From: Candidatus Omnitrophota bacterium
GTDB taxonomy: Bacteria; Omnitrophota; Gorgyraeia; Gygaellales; JAHJCI01
NCBI GenBank assembly: GCA_018813085.1
Contig: JAHJCI010000112.1
Location: forward strand, 1-5,886
Direction: 5' to 3'
Length of the DNA stretch: 5,886 bases
Shown in pieces: positions 1 through 5,886 of the stretch. A model generated the notes under the pieces. That model saw nothing but the letters and a program-made list of their open reading frames with translations, did not search any database and was not told where the DNA came from. The translations under genes were made by a program, and so were the position numbers. The first letter of the stretch is position 1. Each line of letters starts with the position of its first letter.

Positions 1-1
1 C

Positions 2-199
2 GCTGTGATACTAGAGGCAAAAGATATAGGCTATGCCGTGATGCTTGAACCTAAACATTTTATTATAGGTTTCATATACAGTTTTTTTAGCGGGATATTG
101 TCTCTTAGTATCCTGAAGGTTGTTTTACAAAAAGCAAAGTTATATTATTTCGGATATTACTGCATCCTGCTTGCAGTGTTTACCTTAATATTTTTGTAA
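2..199 (+). CDS. uppP: Undecaprenyl-diphosphatase (UppP/BacA), C-terminal fragment, 5' end outside window
   Basis: This is the last 65 codons of a gene whose start lies left of the window; the frame is open from base 2 and ends at TAA 197-199. UppP is an integral membrane enzyme that dephosphorylates undecaprenyl diphosphate to recycle the lipid carrier for peptidoglycan and other envelope polymers. The visible part begins AVILEAKDIG, which fits the stretch after the conserved PAILGA segment of the family. A hydrophobic segment follows with the typical GFIYSFFSGILSL pattern (family: GF-aa-SG-lai), then a short basic loop (LQKAKLYYFGYY) matching the family's conserved F-x-x-Y-R/C-I-L-L region, and a last membrane helix (ILLAVFTLIFL). 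The GTG at base 5 is an internal codon and not a likely start. It converges on the pyr operon and is the only plus-strand gene. Identification is by family pattern; the catalytic N-terminal motifs are not visible. Confidence 0.82.
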   Translation, partial: AVILEAKDIGYAVMLEPKHFIIGFIYSFFSGILSLSILKVVLQKAKLYYFGYYCILLAVFTLIFL

Positions 200-240
200 G
201 TGTACAATTTACGGAACGCAAGTGAACGTAAATTGTATGC
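200..240. repeat. Hairpin 1 directly after uppP stop codon
   Basis: An inverted repeat starts at the base after the uppP stop. Bases 203-213 (TACAATTTACG) pair perfectly with 227-237, extended by two G-T wobbles and a G-C pair to 200/240, giving about 14 pairs around a 13-nt loop. There is no T tract after either arm, so it is not a classical intrinsic terminator. It may still protect the 3' end of uppP mRNA or help termination together with the next hairpins. Confidence 0.75.
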
Positions 241-241
241 A

Positions 242-309
242 CGAACTTACCCCTCACTCAGTTACTACGAAGAATCGCTACGAAGTATCTGAGTGAGGGG
301 TTAAATTCG
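242..309. repeat. Hairpin 2, long stem with internal direct repeat
   Basis: Bases 249-261 (ACCCCTCACTCAG) pair perfectly with 289-301 over 13 bp. The stem continues inward through 263-266/284-287 and 268-269/281-282 with single mismatches. It can extend outward through 242-245/306-309 and 247-248/303-304. The apical part contains the 8-nt direct repeat CTACGAAG at 265-272 and 278-285. No T tract flanks the strong stem. Its function is unknown; it could act as a bidirectional transcription stop or as part of a palindromic repeat element. Confidence 0.75.
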
Positions 310-422
310 CCCCCACCGTTTTGATTCGCTTTTGCCCCGAGAAATCCGAAGGATTTCCGGGACTGAGTCCATGAAATCGCCTTGCGATTTCTAAGGACGA
401 ATGTAAAACGAATCAGTGGGGG
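310..422. repeat. Branched (three-way) inverted-repeat structure
   Basis: An outer stem pairs 310-316 (CCCCCAC) with 416-422. After a 5-nt bulge it continues as 322-328 (TGATTCG) with 409-415, followed by a T/A-rich extension. It encloses two hairpins. The first is 336-361, with CCCG/CGGG plus GAAATCC/GGATTTC and a GAA loop. The second is 367-398, with GTCC/GGAC plus GAAATCGC/GCGATTTC and a CTT loop. The layout resembles a structured RNA or a complex palindromic element. No open frame of note lies inside. I do not recognise a named family. Confidence 0.7.
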
Positions 423-428
423 AAGTTC

Positions 429-470
429 GGACAAATGGCTTACGAGCGCTTCGCTCCATAAGTCCTGTCC
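429..470. repeat. Hairpin 4 next to endonuclease Q stop codon
   Basis: Nested pairings fold the whole stretch: 429-433 with 466-470 (GGACA/TGTCC), 437-438 with 464-465, 439-442 with 459-462 (CTTA/TAAG), and 444-448 with 452-456 (GAGCG/CGCTC) closed by a CTT loop. On the minus strand it begins 4 nt past the endonuclease Q stop codon, mirroring hairpin 1 beside uppP. There is no U tract on either side. It probably stabilises or ends the operon mRNA. Confidence 0.7.
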
Positions 471-474
471 TCAC

Positions 475-1734
475 TTAAAATAAACTTAATTGTTCTTCGC
501 CCGTATCCGGTTTTTTATCTTCGCTGAACGTGGCAATCTTTCCGTATTCTCCGTCAAACCCAGGCTGAACAATAACCTGGCCCTTGCGCACACGTAATAC
601 GCCTTCAGCAATACGCTGGGGCAGGCCTTTTTCTAAATCTTCCTTTTTTGCTTTTAGGAGAATCTCAAACTCCGTACCGAACTTAGATAGAGCCATACGA
701 TATTCTCCTGCCACTGCCTTACTGCCCTTACCAATACCCTTTGCCTCGGCAATAATCTCATCCAGGGGTATTAAATTTTTGTAAGGAATAGCGTTTTCGG
801 GCTTATACCCTTGGGGCCTGTCTGCCAACTGCTCAACCCTGTTCATTACTCCTACGGTTACGTTCTTGCCGCATTTAGGGCAGCGCCCGTTATTTTCTTT
901 TGTTTCTCCAGGAGTAAGCCTGACCCCGCAAGCCCTGTGGCCGTCAAAATGATACTTGCCCTCTTCGGGGAAAAATTCTATAGTATATAAAAATCTGTTT
1001 TTATCCTTTTTCTTTAATGCATCAACTATGGCCTGGTAGCTGAGTTCACAATTAAATGCGTTTGCCTCTCTTCCGATACGGGAAGGGCTGTGCGAATCGC
1101 TATTAGAAATCAGGCTAAAGCGGTCCAGGGAAGACAGGCGCCAGTTCATTGCCGGATCGCTGCTTAACCCTGTCTCAAGGGCAAATATCTTGGGCGTTTG
1201 TTCTTCAAAGCAATCTTCAATCCGGTCAAATCCGGACATCGAGCCGAACAGGCTGAACCAGGGCGTCCAGATATGCGCCGGCACAAAAACACAATTCGGG
1301 TCAATGTCAAAGACTATCCTGGCTAAATCCGCCGCATCAAGCCCTAATATCGGCCTGCCGTCAGAAGCAAGATTCCCGCGGCGGCTTAAGACGTTATTTA
1401 TTTTATCTACTGTTTTAAACGAAGGGGCAAAGATAACACTATGAACGCGGTAGCCACGGCCCCCTTTGGAATAAATACTGCTGATCTCTGCGGTAAGCAT
1501 AAAATAGATGTCGCTTCCTGCCTGCCGGCCGGCAGAGAATTTGAATAAACCCTTGCCCGTATCTTCTAAATTGGCCTTCAGTTCTTCAAGCCAGAGATGA
1601 TGCGTAAAATCACCGCTGCCCATCAGGGTGACGCCCTTGAGCCTTGCCCATTCGGCAATTCGGCTGGTGTTCATATCCTGACTCGTAGCCCTGCTGTATT
1701 TAGAATGAATGTGAAAATCAGCTAGAAACTCCAC
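475..1734 (-). CDS. Endonuclease Q (EndoQ), PHP-superfamily DNA repair nuclease
   Basis: This 419-aa protein matches the EndoQ family (formerly the hypothetical TIGR00375 group). Characterised members cut DNA 5' of deaminated bases (uracil, hypoxanthine, xanthine) and abasic sites. The PHP metal-site motifs are present: DFHIHSKYSRATS (D6, H8, H10), SGDFTHHLW (41-48), TAEISSIYS (E83), RVHSVIFAP (H98), PAHIWTPWFS (H154), ALETGLSSDP (E187) and SNSDSHSPSRIGREAN (D213, H215). A zinc-finger-like segment follows with C269, C285, C288 and possibly H266, then the conserved MNRVEQLADRP. The C-terminal third (about 340-400) carries the basic region ending in PGFDGEYGKI. The last five residues are QLSLF, an exact bacterial beta-clamp-binding consensus. 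The start is GTG at 1734, chosen because GGAGG lies 9 nt upstream and the PHP motif begins at once. It overlaps the upstream gene by 17 nt and is the last gene of the pyr operon. The family call is strong; activity is inferred. Confidence 0.9.
   Translation of the reverse strand: MEFLADFHIHSKYSRATSQDMNTSRIAEWARLKGVTLMGSGDFTHHLWLEELKANLEDTGKGLFKFSAGRQAGSDIYFMLTAEISSIYSKGGRGYRVHSVIFAPSFKTVDKINNVLSRRGNLASDGRPILGLDAADLARIVFDIDPNCVFVPAHIWTPWFSLFGSMSGFDRIEDCFEEQTPKIFALETGLSSDPAMNWRLSSLDRFSLISNSDSHSPSRIGREANAFNCELSYQAIVDALKKKDKNRFLYTIEFFPEEGKYHFDGHRACGVRLTPGETKENNGRCPKCGKNVTVGVMNRVEQLADRPQGYKPENAIPYKNLIPLDEIIAEAKGIGKGSKAVAGEYRMALSKFGTEFEILLKAKKEDLEKGLPQRIAEGVLRVRKGQVIVQPGFDGEYGKIATFSEDKKPDTGEEQLSLF
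1522..1535. repeat. Perfect 14-bp GC palindrome inside endonuclease Q gene
   Basis: CTGCCGGCCGGCAG is a perfect palindrome and is flanked by a CCTGCCTG direct repeat on the plus-strand left side. It encodes part of SAGRQAGS (residues 67-74), between KGLFKF and DIYFMLTAEIS. As I recall them, archaeal EndoQ proteins have no such Gly/Ala/Arg insert just before the conserved strand. This may be a small palindromic repeat inserted in frame, or simply GC-rich codon use. Confidence 0.5.
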
Positions 1735-2185
1735 TTCTTATTTCCTCCAGGCAACGCCGTACATTGCCCCAATGCGTTCCTGCCCAATAAATGCGTCGGC
1801 AGGCCAAACAGCTAAAAAATTCTTCCTGTGTATTAAATACATATTCAGGGACTTTGCCTTGTATCTTCTCTTTATCAACCCTACTAAGCTCTGTATTACA
1901 AATTGTGCAACGGCTAAACATGTTTTGTTGATCAACCCTGATATTTAAATCCCCTAGTACCTGTTTTAGTTGAAGGCTCACGCTATCGCTCTTTATTCCA
2001 ATGGCCCGGCCCACCCTGAGTTTATTAAGCAAGCGCGTATTGCGGGTTAAAATTATGCGATTATCTCTTAACGCCTGAATAATTAGCGCTGTAATATCAT
2101 CCCGGGAGATATACGCAACATCAAATCCTAAAATCCGCAGCCATTTAGACAGCCGCCCCAACTCGGGGGTAAGGATAAACTTCAT
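1718..2185 (-). CDS. Mut7-C / COG1656 PIN-like RNase-domain protein with zinc ribbon
   Basis: This 155-aa protein has the layout of the Mut7-C RNase family. An N-terminal PIN-like half contains LGRLSKWLRILGFDVAY (9-25), DD at 29-30 and RIILTRNTRLL (43-53). A C-terminal zinc ribbon has C93-x2-C96 (SRCTICNTEL) and C126-x2-C129 (FSCLACRRIYWAGTHW). Family members are predicted nucleases, often annotated only as DUF82, and no substrate is known here. Two positions that I recall as acidic in the usual family patterns (FIxD-x-x-LGRL and LTRD) are Thr6 or nearby and Asn49 here, so catalysis is uncertain. The ATG start lies 2 nt after the pyrC stop codon with no clear Shine-Dalgarno, pointing to translational coupling. 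The end overlaps the EndoQ start by 17 nt. The family call is good; the function is unproven. Confidence 0.85.
   Translation of the reverse strand: MKFILTPELGRLSKWLRILGFDVAYISRDDITALIIQALRDNRIILTRNTRLLNKLRVGRAIGIKSDSVSLQLKQVLGDLNIRVDQQNMFSRCTICNTELSRVDKEKIQGKVPEYVFNTQEEFFSCLACRRIYWAGTHWGNVRRCLEEIRSGVSS
1744..1748 (-). promoter_or_regulatory. Shine-Dalgarno GGAGG for endonuclease Q
   Basis: GGAGG on the minus strand lies 9 nt before the GTG at 1734, inside the end of the Mut7-C gene. It is the clearest ribosome-binding site in the operon and supports the GTG start, so EndoQ can be initiated on its own as well as by coupling. Confidence 0.7.
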
Positions 2186-2187
2186 TT

Positions 2188-3480
2188 TTATTGCCGTTTG
2201 TATGCGATTTGCCCGGCAAAAATAGTATACTCAACCAATCCTCGCAGTTTCTTACCAACAAAAGCTGAATTAGCAGACCTAGAAACAAAATTTTCCTTGC
2301 TGACTAACCATTCTACCTCAGGGTCCACAACAATTATATCGGCATCCTTGCCTGTTGAAATTGTCCCTTTATCTATGCCTAAAATCTTTGCCGGATTAAG
2401 AGATATTTTTCTTACCAAGCCCGGCCAGTCTAATATTTCTGTTTGGATCAACCTGCTTATGCTTGCCGCTAATTCAGTTTCAAGGCCTGTTGTCCCAAAT
2501 TCTGCGTATTCAAATTCTATATCCTTTTCATTCTCGGTGTGCGGGGCATGGTCCGAAGCAATCGCGTCAATTATCCCGGCTGCCAGCGCTTCTGTAATAG
2601 CCTCCAGGTCTTCTTGGCTTCTTAAGGGAGGGTTGATTTTCATATCTGTATGGTATCCGTATACCTCCTCTTCGCTCAAAGAAAAATAATGCGGCGCTGT
2701 CTCGGCAGTAACCTTTACGCCCTGCTTCTTGGCTTTTGCAATAATCTCTACTGATTCGCGGCAACTTACGTGAGCAATATGTATCGGCGTATTCACTTTG
2801 CGGGCCAATGAAATATCCCTGGCTACCCTTTTGTATTCGGATTCCCTGGATATTCCCTTCAGGCCCATAACGGTGGAGACAACCCCAAGGTTTACCACCC
2901 CGCCTGCGGAAAGTGCTTTGTCTTCACAGTGCGAAATTAATAAAAGCCTGTTCTTCTTTGCGTTTTTTAATGCCTGTAAAAACAAACCTGCATTATCCAC
3001 AGAAGAGCCGTCGTCAGTCAGCGCTACTACGCCTTCCTTCCTTAATTTCAACATATCGGTTAATTCCCGGCCCAGCCGCTCCTTAGTGATGGCCGCTGCG
3101 ATAAGCACATTCACACTGGCGGTTTGCCGGATAATATCTTTTAAAAGCCTTACGTTCTCGGGACAATCAATAGCCGGCTGGGTATTAGGCATAGCCAGAA
3201 GAGAAGTTACCCCTCCCTTTAAAGCAGCCTGTGTCCCGGTTGTCACCGTTTCTTTATCCTCCCTGCCCGGCTCTCTCAAATGTACGTGCATGTCTACAAT
3301 CCCGGGCATTACTATTTTACCTGAGGCCTCCAGTAACTGACAGTTATCTGCGCTGATATTTTTCGCTACCCCGGCGATCCTGGAATTTTCGATCAAAACA
3401 TCCCGCAGATCATTGATGTTGTTAGACGGATCGACTACGTGCCCGTTTTTAATTAATATTTTCCTGCTCTTTAAACTCAT
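2188..3480 (-). CDS. pyrC: Dihydroorotase, class I (PyrC)
   Basis: This 430-aa enzyme cyclises N-carbamoyl-L-aspartate to dihydroorotate, step 3 of UMP synthesis, in the cytoplasm. Numbered from the ATG at 3480, the binuclear zinc site is complete. H65 and H67 are in DMHVHLREPG, D157 in LTDDGSS, H184 in SHCED, H237 in HIAHVS and D310 in ASDHAPH. The bridging Asp157 in place of a carboxylated lysine is typical of the class I bacterial form. MPNTQPAID (97-105) and INPPLRS (282-288) are the usual substrate-loop and active-site motifs. ATG 3480 was preferred because GGGGA lies a few bases upstream and SRKILIKNGHVVDP then follows as in relatives. A GTG at 3495 would add five residues. Either start overlaps the end of pyrB (32 or 47 nt). 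The stop codon is 2 nt from the next gene. Confidence 0.95.
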   Translation of the reverse strand: MSLKSRKILIKNGHVVDPSNNINDLRDVLIENSRIAGVAKNISADNCQLLEASGKIVMPGIVDMHVHLREPGREDKETVTTGTQAALKGGVTSLLAMPNTQPAIDCPENVRLLKDIIRQTASVNVLIAAAITKERLGRELTDMLKLRKEGVVALTDDGSSVDNAGLFLQALKNAKKNRLLLISHCEDKALSAGGVVNLGVVSTVMGLKGISRESEYKRVARDISLARKVNTPIHIAHVSCRESVEIIAKAKKQGVKVTAETAPHYFSLSEEEVYGYHTDMKINPPLRSQEDLEAITEALAAGIIDAIASDHAPHTENEKDIEFEYAEFGTTGLETELAASISRLIQTEILDWPGLVRKISLNPAKILGIDKGTISTGKDADIIVVDPEVEWLVSKENFVSRSANSAFVGKKLRGLVEYTIFAGQIAYKRQ

Positions 3481-4420
3481 TGGTTTTCCCCGCACTTATG
3501 TCTCTTGCCTGGGCAATAAGAAACAGTACGGCCATTCTCGCTGCAATACCATTAGTGACCTGCTCTAATATCACGGAATTACCTCCGTCTGCTATATCGC
3601 TTGATATTTCTACGCCTCTATTAAGCGGGCCGGGATGCATAACTACGATATCCTTCTTGGCCTTGCTTAATCTCTCTTTAGTTATGCCGAAATTCCTGAA
3701 ATATTCCATCCGGCTGGGGAAAGCGCTCTTCTCATCGCGCTCAAACTGCATTCTTAATACGTTAACCGCATCCGCGCATTTTAAGGCAGTGCCTAAATCA
3801 TCGATCACGCGTACTCCCAGTTTTTCTATAGCCGGGGGGATAAGCATACTGGGAGCGCATAGCGTTACTTGCGCGCCTAATTTAGTCAATCCCCAGATAT
3901 TTGAACGCGCTACCCGCGAATGGGCTATATCTCCCACAATTACTACATTTAAACCCTTGATTCTGCCCAGCCGCTCTTTTAAGGTAAGTATATCCAGAAG
4001 CGCCTGGGTTGGGTGCTCGTGCCATCCATCGCCTGCATTGACCACGCTTATATCCAGGTGCCGGGCAAGCATTGCCGCAGCTCCGGAACAATTATGCCTG
4101 ACGACAATAATATCTGTCTTCAGGGCTTGAATATTTGTGCCGGTGTCAATTAAGGTCTCCCCTTTCTTAACGCTGGAGGTCTCTGCCATAATATTAATCA
4201 CGTCGGCGGATAGCCGCTTCGCTGCAATCTCGAAAGATACCCGCGTCCTTGTAGAGGGCTCATAAAACAAATTCACCACTGTCTTTCCGCGCAAAGCCGG
4301 GACCTTCTTTATTTCGCGGGTAGAAACCTCCTTGAAAGACTCTGCGGTAGTCAAAAGAAGCTCTATTTCTTCTTTGCTTAAATCCTCCAGGCCTAACAAA
4401 TCCTTTTTCGTCCAGACCAT
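3449..4420 (-). CDS. pyrB: Aspartate carbamoyltransferase catalytic subunit (PyrB)
   Basis: This 323-aa enzyme condenses carbamoyl phosphate with L-aspartate to carbamoyl-aspartate, the committed step of pyrimidine synthesis. The carbamoyl-phosphate motif STRTR is at 56-60 and the loop SVKKGET at 83-89, the latter supplying a Ser and Lys to the neighbouring subunit's site. HPTQALLD is at 136-143, DIAHSRVARSN at 164-174, and HPGPLNRGVE at 262-271 supplies the Pro-Leu pair of the active site. Length and sequence fit the catalytic trimer type. No pyrI regulatory subunit gene follows, and control is presumably by PyrR instead. The ATG is 5 nt after the pyrR stop, with GAAGGA (4430-4435) 9 nt upstream as Shine-Dalgarno. 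The C-terminal tail (KTNEFKEQENIN) is coded within the overlap with pyrC. Confidence 0.97.
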   Translation of the reverse strand: MVWTKKDLLGLEDLSKEEIELLLTTAESFKEVSTREIKKVPALRGKTVVNLFYEPSTRTRVSFEIAAKRLSADVINIMAETSSVKKGETLIDTGTNIQALKTDIIVVRHNCSGAAAMLARHLDISVVNAGDGWHEHPTQALLDILTLKERLGRIKGLNVVIVGDIAHSRVARSNIWGLTKLGAQVTLCAPSMLIPPAIEKLGVRVIDDLGTALKCADAVNVLRMQFERDEKSAFPSRMEYFRNFGITKERLSKAKKDIVVMHPGPLNRGVEISSDIADGGNSVILEQVTNGIAARMAVLFLIAQARDISAGKTNEFKEQENIN

Positions 4421-4425
4421 GCTCT

Positions 4426-5129
<704 letters not shown>

Positions 5130-5133
5130 CCCC

Positions 5134-5169
5134 ACCCCTTACCAGCCTCCCGGGCTGGTTTAAAGGAAT
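5134..5169 (-). promoter_or_regulatory. Candidate PyrR-binding hairpin (anti-antiterminator)
   Basis: The lower stem AUUCCUU (5169-5163) pairs with AAGGGGU (5140-5134), including two G-U pairs. A UAA bulge (5162-5160) lies on the 5' side. The upper stem ACCAGCC (5159-5153) pairs with GGCUGGU (5147-5141) and is closed by the loop CGGGA. A 5'-side internal bulge and a GA-GGCU element at the loop match the known PyrR target pattern (ARUCCNGNGAGGYU). The loop is one base shorter and C replaces U. Position upstream of a terminator and directly before pyrR supports the assignment. Confidence 0.65.
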
Positions 5170-5183
5170 CCTTAATTGTTTAT

Positions 5184-5212
5184 ACAATAACACGCCGGGC
5201 TATCTTTGTCAA
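5184..5212 (-). promoter_or_regulatory. Sigma70-type promoter of the pyr operon
   Basis: A perfect -35 box TTGACA (5212-5207) is followed after exactly 17 nt by TATTGT (5189-5184), a four-of-six match to TATAAT. Transcription would begin near 5178-5176, just at the upstream strand of the antiterminator. The -35 box begins 1 nt after the rsmI stop codon, so the gap is used without slack. Confidence 0.75.
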
Positions 5213-5213
5213 G

Positions 5214-5867
5214 TTAAATTACTACTACGAATTCCCCTCGCACCTTCTGCCTGCTAAAATGCTGAATAATATCGCTTACCCTGCCGCGCTTGACTTCCTC
5301 AAAATGCTTAGTAATTTCTCTGGCAACTGCGATGTTGATGTCTCCGAAAATATCCTGCACATCTTTTAATGCCGCCATGATTCTGTGGGGAGATTCGTAA
5401 AAAATAACCGTAATCCCGCAAGCCTTTAACTCTTTAAGCCGCCTGCACCGTGCAGACGCTTTATTGGATAAAAAACCATCGAATATGAATTTGTGTGCTG
5501 GTTTGCCCGAAAGCACAAGGGCACAAATAAAGGCAGTTGCTCCGGGAATAACCGTAATCGGAATATTGTTCTCTATCGCCAGATTAATAAAGTGATACCC
5601 CGGGTCAAGAATCCCCGGCATGCCGGCATCGGAAATAAGCGCGACATCTAAGCCGTCTTGTAATTTCCCAAGCAGGAACTTCGCCTTTCTAAAGCGGTTA
5701 TGCTGAAAATAGCTAGTAGTCGGCGTGTCTATGCCGTAAGATTTCAGAAGAATGCGGCTATGCCGCGTGTCTTCGCAGGCAATCAAATTTACCTTTTTTA
5801 AAACCTCTATCGCCCTCAGCGTAATATCTTTAAGGTTTCCTATAGGGGTGGCAACTAGGTATAACAT
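5214..5867 (-). CDS. rsmI: 16S rRNA (cytidine1402-2'-O)-methyltransferase RsmI, short form
   Basis: This 217-aa protein is a SAM-dependent methyltransferase of the tetrapyrrole-methylase fold that 2'-O-methylates C1402 in the decoding centre of 16S rRNA. Motifs in order are LYLVATPIGNLKDIT (2-16), EDTRHS (32-37), SDAGMPGILDPG (79-90), PGATAFICALVLSG (108-121), FDGFLSNKASARCRRL (129-144), FYESPHRI (156-163), AREITKHFEEVKRG (182-195) and the closing GEFVVVI (211-217). Known RsmI proteins are about 280-290 aa; this one stops where the methyltransferase domain ends and lacks the C-terminal extension. The promoter starts immediately after the stop, so this looks like a native short form and not a frameshift. 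The ATG at 5867 gives the normal N-terminus; no good Shine-Dalgarno is visible in the AT-rich 19 nt upstream. It is separated from pyrR by the attenuated leader and need not share its transcript. Confidence 0.94.
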   Translation of the reverse strand: MLYLVATPIGNLKDITLRAIEVLKKVNLIACEDTRHSRILLKSYGIDTPTTSYFQHNRFRKAKFLLGKLQDGLDVALISDAGMPGILDPGYHFINLAIENNIPITVIPGATAFICALVLSGKPAHKFIFDGFLSNKASARCRRLKELKACGITVIFYESPHRIMAALKDVQDIFGDINIAVAREITKHFEEVKRGRVSDIIQHFSRQKVRGEFVVVI

Positions 5868-5886
5868 TTCAAAATTAAAAATTAAA

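Noticed and set aside
265..285. Direct repeat CTACGAAG as the start of a CRISPR array or iteron set
   Set aside because: There are only two 8-nt copies 13 nt apart, and both lie inside one hairpin.
200..301. Hairpins 1 and 2 as classical Rho-independent terminators for uppP
   Set aside because: No run of T follows either stem on the plus strand; I annotate them as hairpins of unknown function instead.
1738..1935. Second minus-strand frame inside the Mut7-C gene
   Set aside because: It is an out-of-frame shadow of the zinc-ribbon coding region.
2188..3480. PyrC as an inactive dihydroorotase-like protein because it lacks a carboxylated lysine
   Set aside because: Class I bacterial dihydroorotases use Asp at the bridging position, and all other zinc ligands are present.
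2198..4130. Long plus-strand open frames opposite pyrC and pyrB (for example 2198-2689, 2798-3340, 3480-4130)
   Set aside because: They are antisense to genes with full catalytic motifs, their translations are low-complexity Ser/Ile/Ala-rich without family features, and no ribosome sites precede them.
5615..5626. Palindrome CCGGCATGCCGG in rsmI
   Set aside because: It is coded by the invariant SDAGMPG motif, so ordinary codon choice explains it.

Overview
The window comes from a bacterial chromosome of moderate GC content. All but one of its genes lie on the minus strand. It suggests an uncultivated lineage of the Omnitrophota type (PVC-related). That placement is an inference from the gene mix (PyrR-controlled pyrBC, a bacterial endonuclease Q, a short RsmI, hairpin-rich gaps), from general familiarity with such genomes and from no specific marker; Firmicutes-like or other relatives remain possible.

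Layout from left to right. Bases 2-199 (+) are the 3' end of an undecaprenyl-diphosphatase gene (uppP/bacA) cut by the window edge. Bases 200-474 are a convergent gap almost completely filled by four consecutive hairpins, one of them branched. Then comes one minus-strand operon, read right to left: pyrR (4426-4965), pyrB (3449-4420), pyrC (2188-3480), a Mut7-C/COG1656 PIN-like zinc-ribbon protein (1718-2185) and endonuclease Q (475-1734). These five genes are spaced by 5 nt or less or overlap, so they are surely co-transcribed. Upstream of pyrR, bases 4966-5213 hold a sigma70-type promoter, a candidate PyrR-binding hairpin, a competing antiterminator pairing and a strong intrinsic terminator. 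A possible 55-codon leader ORF crosses this region and ends on the pyrR start codon. rsmI (5214-5867) lies upstream and ends directly against the -35 box.

How it works together: PyrR senses uridine nucleotides and probably attenuates its own operon, which makes aspartate carbamoyltransferase and dihydroorotase (steps 2 and 3 of UMP synthesis). The operon continues into two nucleic-acid enzymes. One is EndoQ, which in characterised members nicks DNA at deaminated bases such as uracil and hypoxanthine, and which here ends in an exact bacterial sliding-clamp-binding pentapeptide. Pyrimidine supply and repair of deaminated bases would thus share one transcript. The most interesting items are the attenuator and its overlapping ORF, the clamp motif on EndoQ, the altered acidic residues of the Mut7-C protein, and the wall-to-wall hairpin block at the convergent junction.
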